Source: Chloroflexota bacterium
Lineage (GTDB): Bacteria > Chloroflexota > UBA6077
Direction of reading: 5' to 3'
Length of the DNA: 17,685 nucleotides
Assembly (NCBI GenBank): GCA_021806765.1
Contig: JAJZQR010000093.1
Span: 1-17,685, forward strand
Both the position numbers and the translations under genes were made by a program. This document shows, piece by piece, positions 1 to 7,725 of this stretch (the stretch's first letter is position 1; every line of letters begins with the position of its first letter). The notes beneath the pieces were generated by a model. The model saw nothing but the letters and a program-made list of their open reading frames with translations, did no database searches and was not told where the DNA came from.

Positions 1-122
1 TGTGCACAATCCGTCGTCATGCCCGCCTTCGCGGGCATCCAGGGTCCTCTCCGCGGTGATGTCCTGGACCCCCGCTTTCGCGGGGGTGACGAAGGGCAGA
101 CTATCTGGGGCCAGCTGCTTAG
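1..122. repeat. Dispersed double-hairpin repeat, copy 1 (may continue left of the window)
   Basis: This stretch is nearly identical to 10092-10215. It contains two hairpins: ATGCCCGC / GCGGGCAT with loop CTTC (19-38), and ACCCCCGC / GCGGGGGT with loop TTTC (about 68-87). Flanking CCAGG and CCTGG extend a larger imperfect dyad joining the two hairpins. Relative to the other copy, the loop of the first hairpin is inverted (CTTC here, GAAG there) and two bases (AG) are missing near 53. The right end carries the TAA stop codon of the adjacent polyprenyl synthase gene (119-121, minus strand). It resembles REP-like or small non-autonomous intergenic repeats seen in many GC-rich genomes; its mobilising enzyme is not visible here. 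Confidence 0.85.
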
Positions 123-1138
123 CTCACTCGGATCACCAGCTTCCGGCACAGGGAGGCCAGCCCGTCGCCCTCGGCCGGCTGGGGCTCGGCCGAGGCCAGG
201 GCCTCTAGGGCGACCTGGCTCGTTCGGGCCACCTCGGCGGCGGTATACTGCGCAGCCCCGCATCGGTCCAGGATCCCCAGTATTTCCCCCGTCTCTGTCT
301 CCGTTGCAGCTCCAGGCTGCTCCAGGATCTCCTTCAGTCGAGCCCGGTCACGATCTGCAGCCGCCGAGAGGGCATACAGCAGGGGAAGAGTCTTCTTCTT
401 GCTGGCCACGTCGGCGGCGGCCGGTTTACCCGTGGTCGTCGGGTCCCCCCAGATCCCCAGGTAGTCGTCCTGGATCTGGAAGGCGAGCCCCAGGTACTTG
501 CCGAAGCGGGAGTAGGCATCGAGGGCCCCGTCGCCTGCCAGGCCGTAGAGGGCCCCCAGGAAGCAGGAGGTCTCCAGGAGCGCCGCCGTTTTCCGCTCGA
601 TCATGGAGTAGTAATCCTCGAGGCTGACGGTGGGGCGGCTTTCGTAGTCCAGATCGAGGAACTGCCCCTCGCACAGCAGGCGGGAGGCGTGGTTCAGAGC
701 CCGCAGCGCCTTCACCACCAGGCGCGGTTCGGTGTCCTCGTCCTCGGCCAGGGCCAGTTGGGCCAGCACCAGCATTCCATCGCCCCCATTGATGGCCTGC
801 GCCTCGCCCCAGATGTCCCACACCGTTCTGCGATGACGGCGATACTGGGAGCGATCCTGGATGTCGTCGTGGATGAGAGAAAAGTTGTGGACCAACTCGA
901 CGGCGGTGGCCGGGGCCAGAGCCCTTTCAGGCTGTGTTCCAGCCGCACCACAGGTCAGCAGGCAGAGCCGAGCGCGGATCCGCTTCCCGGAGTCCGCCTT
1001 AACTGGTTGGAGGCTCTGGTCAACCCATCCGAGGTGGTACTTCATCATACCGTAGAGGGGGGAAGGCTTCCCGGCCTCGGGCATGAGGCGGGCGATGCGC
1101 CGGTCGATCTCCTCGATCAACTGTTCGGGGAAGGCCAT
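119..1138 (-). CDS. Polyprenyl diphosphate synthase (trans-isoprenyl diphosphate synthase family)
   Basis: The 339-residue protein should condense isopentenyl diphosphate with an allylic diphosphate in the cytosol. Visible motifs are GKR (51-53), the first Asp-rich motif DDIQD (91-95), RRHRRTVW (100-107), the second Asp-rich motif in QDDYLGIWGD (223-232), and a Lys cluster (247-249). This order is that of FPP/GGPP-type synthases; chain length cannot be read safely from sequence. I chose ATG 1138 because upstream codons run into the ROK kinase gene; no strong Shine-Dalgarno site is seen, so the start is moderately sure. It lies 41 bp downstream of the kinase in the same direction, probably one transcript. 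The TAA stop lies within the dispersed repeat at 1-122, so the native C-terminus may have been altered by insertion of that repeat. Confidence 0.9.
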   Translation of the reverse strand: MAFPEQLIEEIDRRIARLMPEAGKPSPLYGMMKYHLGWVDQSLQPVKADSGKRIRARLCLLTCGAAGTQPERALAPATAVELVHNFSLIHDDIQDRSQYRRHRRTVWDIWGEAQAINGGDGMLVLAQLALAEDEDTEPRLVVKALRALNHASRLLCEGQFLDLDYESRPTVSLEDYYSMIERKTAALLETSCFLGALYGLAGDGALDAYSRFGKYLGLAFQIQDDYLGIWGDPTTTGKPAAADVASKKKTLPLLYALSAAADRDRARLKEILEQPGAATETETGEILGILDRCGAAQYTAAEVARTSQVALEALASAEPQPAEGDGLASLCRKLVIRVS

Positions 1139-1179
1139 GGTCGGAGGATAACCTATCCTAGCCACTTTCCGCAACCTTT

Positions 1180-2142
1180 CTACAGCAGAGTCACCAGCGC
1201 AACGGCACCCAGGAGGCCCGCGTCGTCGGCCAGACCGGCAGGGACGATATCCAGATCCCGATGGCAGGCCGTCATGGTTCGAGTCTGGACTATCTCCAAC
1301 ATCGGATCCCACAAGCGGGGCCCGGCGTTACTCACGCCACCGCCGATGATTATTCGATGAGGGTTGAACAGGTGCGCCAGGTTGACCATGCCCACCCCCA
1401 GGGCGCCCCCCGCCTCCTGCAGGATTTCCTGGGAGACCACATCGCCCTCGTAAGCCGCTTCCATGACCGACTTGGCCGTTATCGCGGCGAGGGGAATACT
1501 CTTGAGACTCGTCTCCTGCCCTGCCAGAATCTCCTCACGGGCTCGGCGGGCGATAGCAGTGCCCGAGGCGAGAACCTCCAGACATCCTACGTTTCCGCAG
1601 GGACACACGGGGCCATGCATGTCGATGGTCATGTGGCCGACCTCTCCGGCAAAGCCGCAATGTCCCAGCAGCAACTGGTTATTGCTGATCACCCCGCCCC
1701 CGATACCCGTGCTCACCGTGACGTAGATCACGTCCCTGAAGCCCCGGCCCGCCCCGAAGCGGTGCTCACCGACGGCCGCCAGGTTGGCATCGTTGGCTAC
1801 CTTAGTCGGGAGACCATACCGCTCCTCGAACAGTTGCCGTATGGGGACCGACTCCCACCCCGGCAGGTTGGGAGGGTTGTGAAGCACCCCGGTCCAGGGA
1901 TCAATGGGGCCGGGGGCGCCGATACCGAATCCCATCAGGGTCTTGCGATCGGCCACGCTGGCGAGAGCTTCTTCGACAGCGCCGAAAACATCTTTCAGCA
2001 CCGCATCGCGGCCACGGGCGGCCTCGGTCGGCCTGGAAACCCTCCACTCGATCTCGCCCTCGCTGGTGCCGACGGCAACCCTGAAGCGGGTCCCGCCAAG
2101 ATCGAGGGCAACAGCCCGTCGAAGGGTGCGGTGCCTGGCCAT
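1180..2142 (-). CDS. ROK-family sugar kinase, probable glucokinase
   Basis: The 320-residue protein has the ASKHA phosphate-binding motif DLGGT (14-18), catalytic Asp in AND (D118), VTVSTGIGGG (141-150), EVGH (167-170) and the ROK zinc motif CPCGNVGCLE (180-189, with H170). These support ATP-dependent phosphorylation of a hexose, most often glucose in this family; N-acetylmannosamine or fructose kinases look similar, so the substrate is inferred. It has no N-terminal winged helix, so it is a kinase rather than a ROK repressor. Start ATG 2142 is preceded by GGTGGAGGT with good spacing; in-frame starts upstream lack this. A possible -10 (TACAAT, minus strand, 2233-2228) lies upstream but has a poor -35. 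It is divergent from miaA and 41 bp ahead of the polyprenyl synthase. Confidence 0.92.
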   Translation of the reverse strand: MARHRTLRRAVALDLGGTRFRVAVGTSEGEIEWRVSRPTEAARGRDAVLKDVFGAVEEALASVADRKTLMGFGIGAPGPIDPWTGVLHNPPNLPGWESVPIRQLFEERYGLPTKVANDANLAAVGEHRFGAGRGFRDVIYVTVSTGIGGGVISNNQLLLGHCGFAGEVGHMTIDMHGPVCPCGNVGCLEVLASGTAIARRAREEILAGQETSLKSIPLAAITAKSVMEAAYEGDVVSQEILQEAGGALGVGMVNLAHLFNPHRIIIGGGVSNAGPRLWDPMLEIVQTRTMTACHRDLDIVPAGLADDAGLLGAVALVTLL

Positions 2143-2311
2143 TTCTATACCTCCACCCATAGGTAATGTCGGCACCTCTGGTGCGGTTCTTTAGGAGCGC
2201 ACCCCCGCTGCCGAACCGCCGAACAGGATTGTACCATCCTGAAGGTCGAAGATGACCCTCGGTGGCGTGACAGGAAGGCGGCGGTGTGGGACAATTGTTG
2301 GAGGCTTCGCC

Positions 2312-3283
2312 ATGGTCGACAGGTTGGCATCGATCTTTCCGCCAATAGTGGTGATCACGGGGCCCACCGCCGTTGGAAAATCGGCGGTGGCGCTGGACTT
2401 GGCGCCCCGCTTCGGCGCCGAGATCCTCAGCGCCGACAGCCGGCAGATCTATCGGCACCTGGACATCGGCACCGCCAAGCCGACCATCGCCGAGCGGGGG
2501 GCCGTCCGACACCATCTCCTCGACCTGGTCGAGCCGGACGAGCCCTACTCGGTCGCCGATTTCCGCCGAGACGCCGATCAGGTCCTCATGGATCTGGCGC
2601 GGCGGGGTCGCGTCGCCTTCCTGGTGGGGGGGAGCCCCCACTACGTCCAGGCGGTGGTGGAGCGGTTGGAGATCCCGCCGGTACCTCCTCAGCCCGAGTT
2701 GCGCCGGGAACTGGAGGAGTTCGCCCGCCGGGAAGGGGCGGATCGGTTGCACCAGCGGCTGCGGGAGGTGGATCCCGAGGGCGCCGCGGCGATCCCGGCC
2801 ACCAACGTCCGCCGGGTCATCCGGGCACTCGAAGTCTACCAGGTCTCCGGCGAGCCCTTCTCGCAGATCGGCCGCAGGCGAGGCGTCCCGCTACCGGCCC
2901 TGCGGCTGGGGCTCACCGACGACCGGGCCAGGCTCTACGAGCGGATCGACCGCCGCCTGGACCTCCAGATCGAAGCGGGGTTGATCGAGGAGACCCGCCG
3001 GGTCCTGGAGATGGGTTTCTCCCCAGACCTGCCGCCCCTGCGGGGCCTGGTCTACCGAGAGGCCGTTGCCTTCCTTCACGGGAAGATGGGGCTGGCGGGG
3101 GCCGTCCGCCGGATGAAGGAGACGACCCACGCCTTCGTCCGGCGGCAGTACACCTGGTTGCGGCGGGAACCGGAGATCCAGTGGCTGGAGGCGGGTCCCA
3201 ACCTGGTTTCTCGGTCAGCGTCGATGATCGAGCAGTACCTGGACAGCACGACTTCAGGAAGCATGAACGGGCCGACGGAGTGA
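2312..3283 (+). CDS. miaA: tRNA dimethylallyltransferase MiaA
   Basis: MiaA transfers a dimethylallyl group from DMAPP to N6 of adenosine 37 in tRNAs reading UNN codons. The 323-residue protein has the P-loop GPTAVGKS (17-24), DSRQIY (42-47), DIGTAKP, the conserved block with [22 protein letters not shown], and the C-terminal [10 protein letters not shown]. Length is normal for the family. The GGTGLY-like loop reads GGSPHY here, a variable position in the family. Start ATG 2312 has GGAGG at 2300-2304. It is divergent from the ROK kinase. The dapL-like gene follows 47 bp later, so both may be cotranscribed up to the hairpin at 4559. Confidence 0.95.
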   Translation: MVDRLASIFPPIVVITGPTAVGKSAVALDLAPRFGAEILSADSRQIYRHLDIGTAKPTIAERGAVRHHLLDLVEPDEPYSVADFRRDADQVLMDLARRGRVAFLVGGSPHYVQAVVERLEIPPVPPQPELRRELEEFARREGADRLHQRLREVDPEGAAAIPATNVRRVIRALEVYQVSGEPFSQIGRRRGVPLPALRLGLTDDRARLYERIDRRLDLQIEAGLIEETRRVLEMGFSPDLPPLRGLVYREAVAFLHGKMGLAGAVRRMKETTHAFVRRQYTWLRREPEIQWLEAGPNLVSRSASMIEQYLDSTTSGSMNGPTE

Positions 3284-3330
3284 CCCTTCACGGGCGGGCG
3301 GCCCTACCCAGAGGGAGGACAGGAAGAAAG

Positions 3331-4524
3331 ATGGTAGCAACAGACGGGGCTGGGGCCAGGGTTTTCAAGCCGGCGAGTCGCATCGCCAACCTCCCACCCT
3401 ACCTCTTTGCCGAGGCCGACAGGCAGATCGCGGCGAAGCGGGCGGCTGGGTTCGACGTGATCAGCCTGGGCATTGGCGATCCCGATCTCCCCACGCCGTC
3501 CTGGGTAGTGGAGGAGTTGAAGCGGGCCGGGGAGCGGCCGGCCAACCACCGCTATCCCGAGTACTATGGTCTGGATGAGCTGCGGCAGGCCATAGCCACC
3601 TGGTACGGGCGGCGCTTTGGCGTGGAGCTGGACCCGGTCAAGGAGGTGGTGCCGCTCCTCGGCTCCAAGGAGGGTATCGCCCACATCCCCTGGGCCTTCA
3701 TCGACCCGGGCGACGTGGCCCTGGTCCCCGATCCCGCCTACCCCGTGTACGGCATCGGTACGATGCTGGCCGGAGGCACCCCCTATCTGATGCCCCTGTT
3801 GCCCCAGAACGACTTCCTGCCGGACCTCGAGAGCATCCCCGAGGACGTTCTCCAGCGGGCCAAGCTGCTCTGGATCTGTTATCCCAACAACCCCACCAGC
3901 GCCATCGCGCCGGAGGGCTTCTTCGAGAAGGTGGTGGAGTTCGCCCAGAAGCACGATCTGTTGGTGTGTCACGACAACGCCTACTCCGACGTGACCTACG
4001 ACGGCTACCAGTCCACCAGCTTTCTCGCCGTTCCCGGAGCCAAGGAGGTGGGCGTGGAGTTCCACTCCCTCTCCAAGAGCTACAACATGACCGGCTGGCG
4101 GATAGGGATGATGGTGGGGAACGCATCCGCCGTCTCCGCTCTGGGGCGGGTGAAGACCAACATCGACAGCGGGATCTTCCAGGCGGTGCAGTACGCCGGC
4201 ATTTCCGCCCTCCTGGGCGACCAGTCCTGGATGGCCGAGCGGAACATGGTCTACCAGCGGCGGCGAGACAAGGTGATCGCCGCCCTCAGGGAGATCGGAC
4301 TCGAAGCCCCGGTTCCCAGAGCCAGTCTCTACATCTGGGCGGCCGTGCCTCAGGGGGAGACATCCCTCAGCTTCTCCCTGAAAGTGCTGAACGAGCTGGC
4401 CGTGTGGATCACCCCGGGCGTCGGCTTCGGCCCCTCAGGGGAGGGCTTCTTCCGGATCTCCCTCACCACGCCGGACCACCGGCTGGACGAGGCCCTGGAG
4501 CGACTGCGGGCACTGAAGGCATAG
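3331..4524 (+). CDS. dapL: Class I/II PLP aminotransferase, probable LL-diaminopimelate aminotransferase
   Basis: The 397-residue fold-type I aminotransferase has YPEYYG near the N-terminus, YPNNPTSA with N186, [11 protein letters not shown], the PLP-lysine motif [12 protein letters not shown] (K249, R257) and a C-terminal FFRISL arginine. The segment from NAYSD through PGAKEVG to [16 protein letters not shown] is typical of DapL-type enzymes, which convert tetrahydrodipicolinate directly to LL-diaminopimelate for lysine and peptidoglycan. An aspartate or other broad aminotransferase remains possible. ATG 3331 was chosen with GGGAGG and GGAAG upstream. An alternative in-frame GTG at 3280 would overlap the miaA stop as GTGA and add 17 residues, but its ribosome site is weaker. 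A 16-bp hairpin terminator follows. Confidence 0.88.
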   Translation: MVATDGAGARVFKPASRIANLPPYLFAEADRQIAAKRAAGFDVISLGIGDPDLPTPSWVVEELKRAGERPANHRYPEYYGLDELRQAIATWYGRRFGVELDPVKEVVPLLGSKEGIAHIPWAFIDPGDVALVPDPAYPVYGIGTMLAGGTPYLMPLLPQNDFLPDLESIPEDVLQRAKLLWICYPNNPTSAIAPEGFFEKVVEFAQKHDLLVCHDNAYSDVTYDGYQSTSFLAVPGAKEVGVEFHSLSKSYNMTGWRIGMMVGNASAVSALGRVKTNIDSGIFQAVQYAGISALLGDQSWMAERNMVYQRRRDKVIAALREIGLEAPVPRASLYIWAAVPQGETSLSFSLKVLNELAVWITPGVGFGPSGEGFFRISLTTPDHRLDEALERLRALKA

Positions 4525-4558
4525 CGAAGGGGATCACCGATCACCGCACGTTGTAGTT

Positions 4559-4602
4559 GTAGGGGCGAAGCATTCGGCCGCAGCCGAATGCTTCGCCCTT
4601 TT
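4559..4602 (+). terminator. Intrinsic terminator / GTAG-headed palindrome after dapL
   Basis: A perfect 16-bp stem (4563-4578 with 4583-4598) with a CGCA loop is followed by TTTT (4599-4602). It starts with GTAGGGGCG (4559-4567), the same head as the hairpin at 13859-13851 on the other strand, so it may be a dispersed palindromic element used as a terminator. It overlaps the first in-frame ATG (4588) of hflX. Confidence 0.75.
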
Positions 4603-6048
4603 GTCGTATGCGGTATCATTACCAGTGAGACATGGCCGCTCTGGCGGCCAAATGGGGAGGACAGCACCCTGACGATTCGCGAAGGCGGGAGACGACGAGA
4701 GGGCCAGTTGGTGGAAGACGGTCCCGATAGGGCCGTGCTGGTGGGGGTGGAACTGCCCGGCGCCACCCTAGACCTCAGCGCGTCCCTGGATGAACTGGAG
4801 CAGCTGGCGGCTAGCGCGGGAGTGGAGGCGGTAGCCAGAGTGACCCAGAAGATGGACGAACCCAACCCGCGCCACTACATAGGGAAGGGCAAGCTGGAGG
4901 AGCTTATCGCCCTCTGCCACGAGATGGCCAGCGACATGGTGATCTTCGACGACGAGCTGCGGCCCCACGTGCAGCAGGAGCTGGAGAAGGCTCTGGGGCT
5001 GCGGGTGATCGACCGAACGCTGCTGATCCTGGACATCTTCGCCAGCAGGGCCCACACCCACGAGGGGCGGGTCCAGGTGGAACTGGCCCAGTACCGGTAC
5101 CTGCTCCCGCGGCTGGTGGGGCGCGGGACCGAGCTATCGAGGCTGGGCGGTGGGATTGGAACCCGGGGCCCCGGCGAGACGAAATTGGAGTTCGACCGAC
5201 GGCGGATGCGGCAGCGGATCACCAGGCTGGAGAAGGAGATAGAAGCGATCCGCACGCACCGGCAGGTGCAGCGGGCGTCCCGGCGCACCAGGGAGCTGCC
5301 CCAGGTAGCGCTGATCGGCTACACCAACGCCGGTAAGTCCACGCTGCTGAACCGGCTGACGGGCAGCTCGGTGGAGGTGGCCGACAAGCTGTTCGCAACC
5401 CTGGACCCGACCACCAGGAAGCTGCTGCTGCCGGCGGGGCAGGAGGTGCTGGTCAGCGACACGGTGGGTTTCATCGCCAAGCTGCCTACCGCCCTGGTGG
5501 CCGCCTTCCGGGCGACGCTGGAGGAGCTGTCGGAGGCAGACCTGCTGCTCCACGTGGTTGACATAACTTCTTCGCGGGTAGAGGAGGACGCCAGGGTAGT
5601 GGGGGACATCGTGGCGGACCTGGGGCTCCAGCAGAAGCCGGCCATCACCGTCCTCAACAAGGCCGACAGGCTGCTGCCTTCGGAGGAGCGGCGGGACGGC
5701 GAGGACCCGCTGAAGACCATGAGCCCGGAGGCCCTCGGCCTGCAGCCGGTTCCCGACACGGTGCTGATCTCGGCAAAAAGGGGCTGGGGCATAGAGGCGC
5801 TGACGCAGAAGGTCGAGGAGATCCTGAACGCCACGACGCCGTGGCTGGAGGTGAGGATCCCGTACGCGGACAGCGAGTTGGTGGACATGTTCCGGCGCCG
5901 CGGGGTCGTGGAGTCCGAGGAGTACACCCCCGATGGTGCGCTGTTGCGGGGCCGGCTGCCCGCCCGCTACGCAGCCCAGTTGGAGCGATACAGGATCTCT
6001 GCATCCTCGGCAGGCGGCCGCCATCGGCGGAGCAATCCGTCCCCGTAG
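4588..6048 (+). CDS. hflX: GTPase HflX
   Basis: HflX is a translation-factor GTPase that binds the 50S subunit and splits stalled ribosomes. Visible are the N-terminal HflX domain with HYIGKGK and HTHEGRVQVELAQY, the Gly-rich linker GGGIGTRGPGETKLE, G1 GYTNAGKS (244-251 from this start), G3 DTVGF, G4 NKAD and G5 SAK, then a C-terminal domain. The open frame starts at ATG 4588, but that codon is inside the right arm of the terminator hairpin and has no Shine-Dalgarno site. A downstream start is therefore likely: TTG 4708 or GTG 4711, or less conventionally CTG 4669, which sits behind GGGGAGG (4654-4660). The TAG stop (6046-6048) is formed by the GTAG head of the adjacent repeat, and the last roughly 16 residues look non-conserved, Ser/Arg-rich. 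Confidence 0.9.
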   Translation: MLRPFVVCGIITSETWPLWRPNGEDSTLTIREGGRRREGQLVEDGPDRAVLVGVELPGATLDLSASLDELEQLAASAGVEAVARVTQKMDEPNPRHYIGKGKLEELIALCHEMASDMVIFDDELRPHVQQELEKALGLRVIDRTLLILDIFASRAHTHEGRVQVELAQYRYLLPRLVGRGTELSRLGGGIGTRGPGETKLEFDRRRMRQRITRLEKEIEAIRTHRQVQRASRRTRELPQVALIGYTNAGKSTLLNRLTGSSVEVADKLFATLDPTTRKLLLPAGQEVLVSDTVGFIAKLPTALVAAFRATLEELSEADLLLHVVDITSSRVEEDARVVGDIVADLGLQQKPAITVLNKADRLLPSEERRDGEDPLKTMSPEALGLQPVPDTVLISAKRGWGIEALTQKVEEILNATTPWLEVRIPYADSELVDMFRRRGVVESEEYTPDGALLRGRLPARYAAQLERYRISASSAGGRHRRSNPSP

Positions 6049-6208
6049 GAGCGGCTCCTGCCGGCGAGAATGCACACATAGGTAGTAACGACTTCAGTCG
6101 TTCGTGTCTCGCTCGGCACCGACACCAGGCGCGAACGGCTGAAGCCGTTACTACAGAGTCCGCCGCTCCTACGAGTTGCCGTCGCCGGCAGGAGCCGGCT
6201 CCTACGGG
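6042..6208. repeat. Nested composite of GTAG-headed palindromes (REP/BIME-like)
   Basis: An outer inverted repeat (6042-6067 with 6182-6208; one extra base) encloses an inner one (6082-6104 with 6132-6154; 21 of 23 matching). Each inner arm is itself a hairpin: AACGACT-TC-AGTCGTT and AACGGCT-GA-AGCCGTT. A further partial outer-type copy lies at 6162-6172. Every unit starts with GTAG in its own orientation. GTAG plus a short palindrome is the established signature of REP elements handled by RAYT (Y1 HUH) transposases; two different REP types appear nested here. TTTT follows the right arm (6209-6212), so the structure can also terminate hflX transcription. No RAYT gene lies in the window. Confidence 0.85.
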
Positions 6209-6236
6209 TTTTCAGCTTCTTCGCGTCAGGGCCCCT

Positions 6237-6265
6237 TTGCGGCGGGGGACAGGATCCGGTACAAT
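6237..6265 (+). promoter_or_regulatory. Sigma-70-type promoter of the tyrosine recombinase
   Basis: TTGCGG (6237-6242) and TACAAT (6260-6265) are separated by 17 bp, matching the -35 and -10 consensus spacing. Transcription would begin near 6272, giving a leader of about 65 nt before the recombinase start. Confidence 0.6.
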
Positions 6266-6269
6266 GCTC

Positions 6270-6297
6270 ATGCAATGTAATTCACATTAACTTGCAT
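6270..6297. promoter_or_regulatory. Operator-like dyad at the recombinase transcription start
   Basis: ATGCAA (6270-6275) and TTGCAT (6292-6297) form an outer inverted repeat, with AATGT (6274-6278) and ACATT (6284-6288) inside. The two dyads are slightly off-centre from each other. The segment is AT-rich against a GC-rich background and lies right at the predicted transcription start, where a bound repressor would block initiation. The binding protein is unknown. Confidence 0.45.
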
Positions 6298-6335
6298 AGC
6301 CCCGATTTCGTTATCCCCGAGAAGGAGTGGCGCCT

Positions 6336-7397
6336 GTGACCGGCTCCCAGCGGCCCGAACAACCCCTGGCTATCCAGACCCAGATCGACCAGTTCCTCGA
6401 GGCCATGGCCGGCAAGTCGCCGGCGACCCGGGAGACCTACGGCAAAGCGCTGAAGCGATTCACTGAGTTCCTACGGGAGAACGCCACGCCAGCGGAGGCG
6501 CTTGTCGCGGACCTGCCGCCGGAGATCCTGGAGAGGTTTCACGGCTGGCTGGTCGACAGCTACGGCCGGGACCGCCGGGCCACCATCGCGACCTACGTCG
6601 CCGGCACCCGGGCCTTCTTCCGGTTCCTCGCACGGCGCGGGTTGCTCTCGCCCGGGACTAGCTTCGAGCAGATCCGTGCCGGTCTCCAGGAGGTGATGGG
6701 GAAGGGGAGCTACAAGACCCCCCGCATCGATCGTCGCCTCCCCCTGGTGATACTTTATGTCAATAACGTCCCTCTTCCGGCCCTGTCCCCGGAGAACCGC
6801 GAGAAGCGACTCGAGATCCTGCGGGACAAGGCCATCCTCCACACCCTCTTCGCCACCGGGATGAGGCGCGAGGAGATCTCCCGCCTCAACCGCCAGGACC
6901 TGGACGACGGCTGGTCCGCTCAGGCCCTCATCACGGGCAAGGGAGACAAGGAGCGGGTGGTCTTCTTCACCGAGGAGGCCCTGGCGACTATCCGCGAGTA
7001 CCTGGCGGAGCGTGCGGATCGTCATGCTCCCCTCTTCATCCGCCACGATGCCCGGCGAGGCAAGGCGGTCCAGGGCGGACAGAACTACCGTTTGACACCC
7101 TTCTCCGTCTGGCGCATCGTGAAGCAGTACGCGGCCCTCGCGGGCGTCGAGGTCACCACCCACGACTTCCGCCATGCCAAGGCCAGCGTCATGCTGAATC
7201 GCGGGGCCAAACTCTCCGAGGTGCAGGACATCCTCGGCCACGCCTCACCGGAGACCACCAAGAAGATCTACGCCCACTACGAGGTCTCCCACCTGCGGAG
7301 CGCCTTCGATCGCTTCAGTGCGAGCGCCGAAGAACTGGTGGCCGAACTGGAGCCGAAGGCTCAGAGGCCCGGCCCTTCTCGTTCACTCAAGAAGTGA
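6336..7397 (+). CDS. Tyrosine recombinase / phage integrase family (XerC/XerD-like)
   Basis: The 353-residue protein has an N-terminal SAM-like core-binding domain (about 10-110) and a C-terminal catalytic domain. The catalytic set is complete: Arg in TGMRREE (R177), Lys in GKGDKER (K202), His and Arg in HDFRHAK (H276, R279), His in LGHAS (H302), and the nucleophile in IYAHY (Y312). It should cut and rejoin DNA through a 3'-phosphotyrosine. GTG 6336 is preferred because AAGGAG (6322-6327) lies 8 nt upstream; GTG 6327 would overlap that site. Size and motifs fit a Xer-like enzyme, but a 20-25 residue insertion between the two domains (around TPRIDRRLP to SPENREKR) and its setting in repeats suggest an integron- or element-type recombinase rather than the housekeeping dimer resolvase. 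No flanking attachment site was recognised. Confidence 0.9.
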   Translation: MTGSQRPEQPLAIQTQIDQFLEAMAGKSPATRETYGKALKRFTEFLRENATPAEALVADLPPEILERFHGWLVDSYGRDRRATIATYVAGTRAFFRFLARRGLLSPGTSFEQIRAGLQEVMGKGSYKTPRIDRRLPLVILYVNNVPLPALSPENREKRLEILRDKAILHTLFATGMRREEISRLNRQDLDDGWSAQALITGKGDKERVVFFTEEALATIREYLAERADRHAPLFIRHDARRGKAVQGGQNYRLTPFSVWRIVKQYAALAGVEVTTHDFRHAKASVMLNRGAKLSEVQDILGHASPETTKKIYAHYEVSHLRSAFDRFSASAEELVAELEPKAQRPGPSRSLKK

Positions 7398-7725
7398 ATT
7401 GGAAGGCCGGACGGCGAGCCCCATATCCCACTCGAACTCCTTCCCACGCCCTCTCCTGGCGACCCCCTCCCTGTAACAGTTAGCCAAAGACCTCGTTATC
7501 CTAGTCAAGTACCCTGCCCGGGTACGGCACAGGGAACACCAATTCAGGCCCACGGGGAAAGGAGGATAGGAAGAGACTCTAAGACCCATTCGAACCAACC
7601 CGGAACCCAACGCTTCAGCCATCCAGGACCGGGGTCTGAGGATCGACGGAGACCGTAAAGACAACAACGCGCCCCTCGGCGCCTGGTGGCAATACAGGAG
7701 CCGACCATTCAGCAAGGAGGCGACG
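7398..7725. other. Gene-free leader upstream of the cytochrome gene
   Basis: No convincing gene is seen. It holds three short hairpins: GTACCC / GGGTAC (7509-7514 with 7520-7525), GGTCT / AGACC (7633-7637 with 7650-7654) and GCGCC / GGCGC (7669-7673 with 7678-7682). No clear promoter or known riboswitch was recognised. The last two hairpins lie just before the ribosome binding site and could affect translation of the cytochrome. Confidence 0.4.

Noticed and set aside
2..627. Short open frames starting in the dispersed repeat (peptides such as DPRFRGGDEG), also at 10091-10282
   Set aside because: They are translations of the palindromic repeat itself; similar peptides are often mis-annotated as hypothetical proteins. 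No ribosome sites, and the longer one runs antisense to the polyprenyl synthase.
1261..2166. 301-codon plus-strand frame antisense to the ROK kinase, and similar antisense frames over other genes
   Set aside because: Composition is that of a GC-rich shadow frame; the opposite strand carries clear conserved domains.
2267..2295. GTGACA-17-GACAAT as a miaA promoter
   Set aside because: The start of transcription would fall within the ribosome site at 2300-2304, leaving almost no leader, and the -10 matches only four of six bases.
119..3283. Functional link between the polyprenyl synthase and MiaA through shared DMAPP
   Set aside because: They are divergent and separated by a sugar kinase; both are housekeeping genes and adjacency alone is not evidence.
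2284..3330. Long plus-strand frame (up to 746 codons) joining a second frame of miaA to the aminotransferase
   Set aside because: Upstream of 3331 it is a Gly/Pro/Arg-rich shadow of miaA typical of GC-rich DNA; only the part from 3331 has a protein family match.
7580..7600. GGTTCGAAT on the minus strand, resembling a tRNA T-loop
   Set aside because: The flanking bases do not form a T-stem and no acceptor, D or anticodon arms can be drawn.
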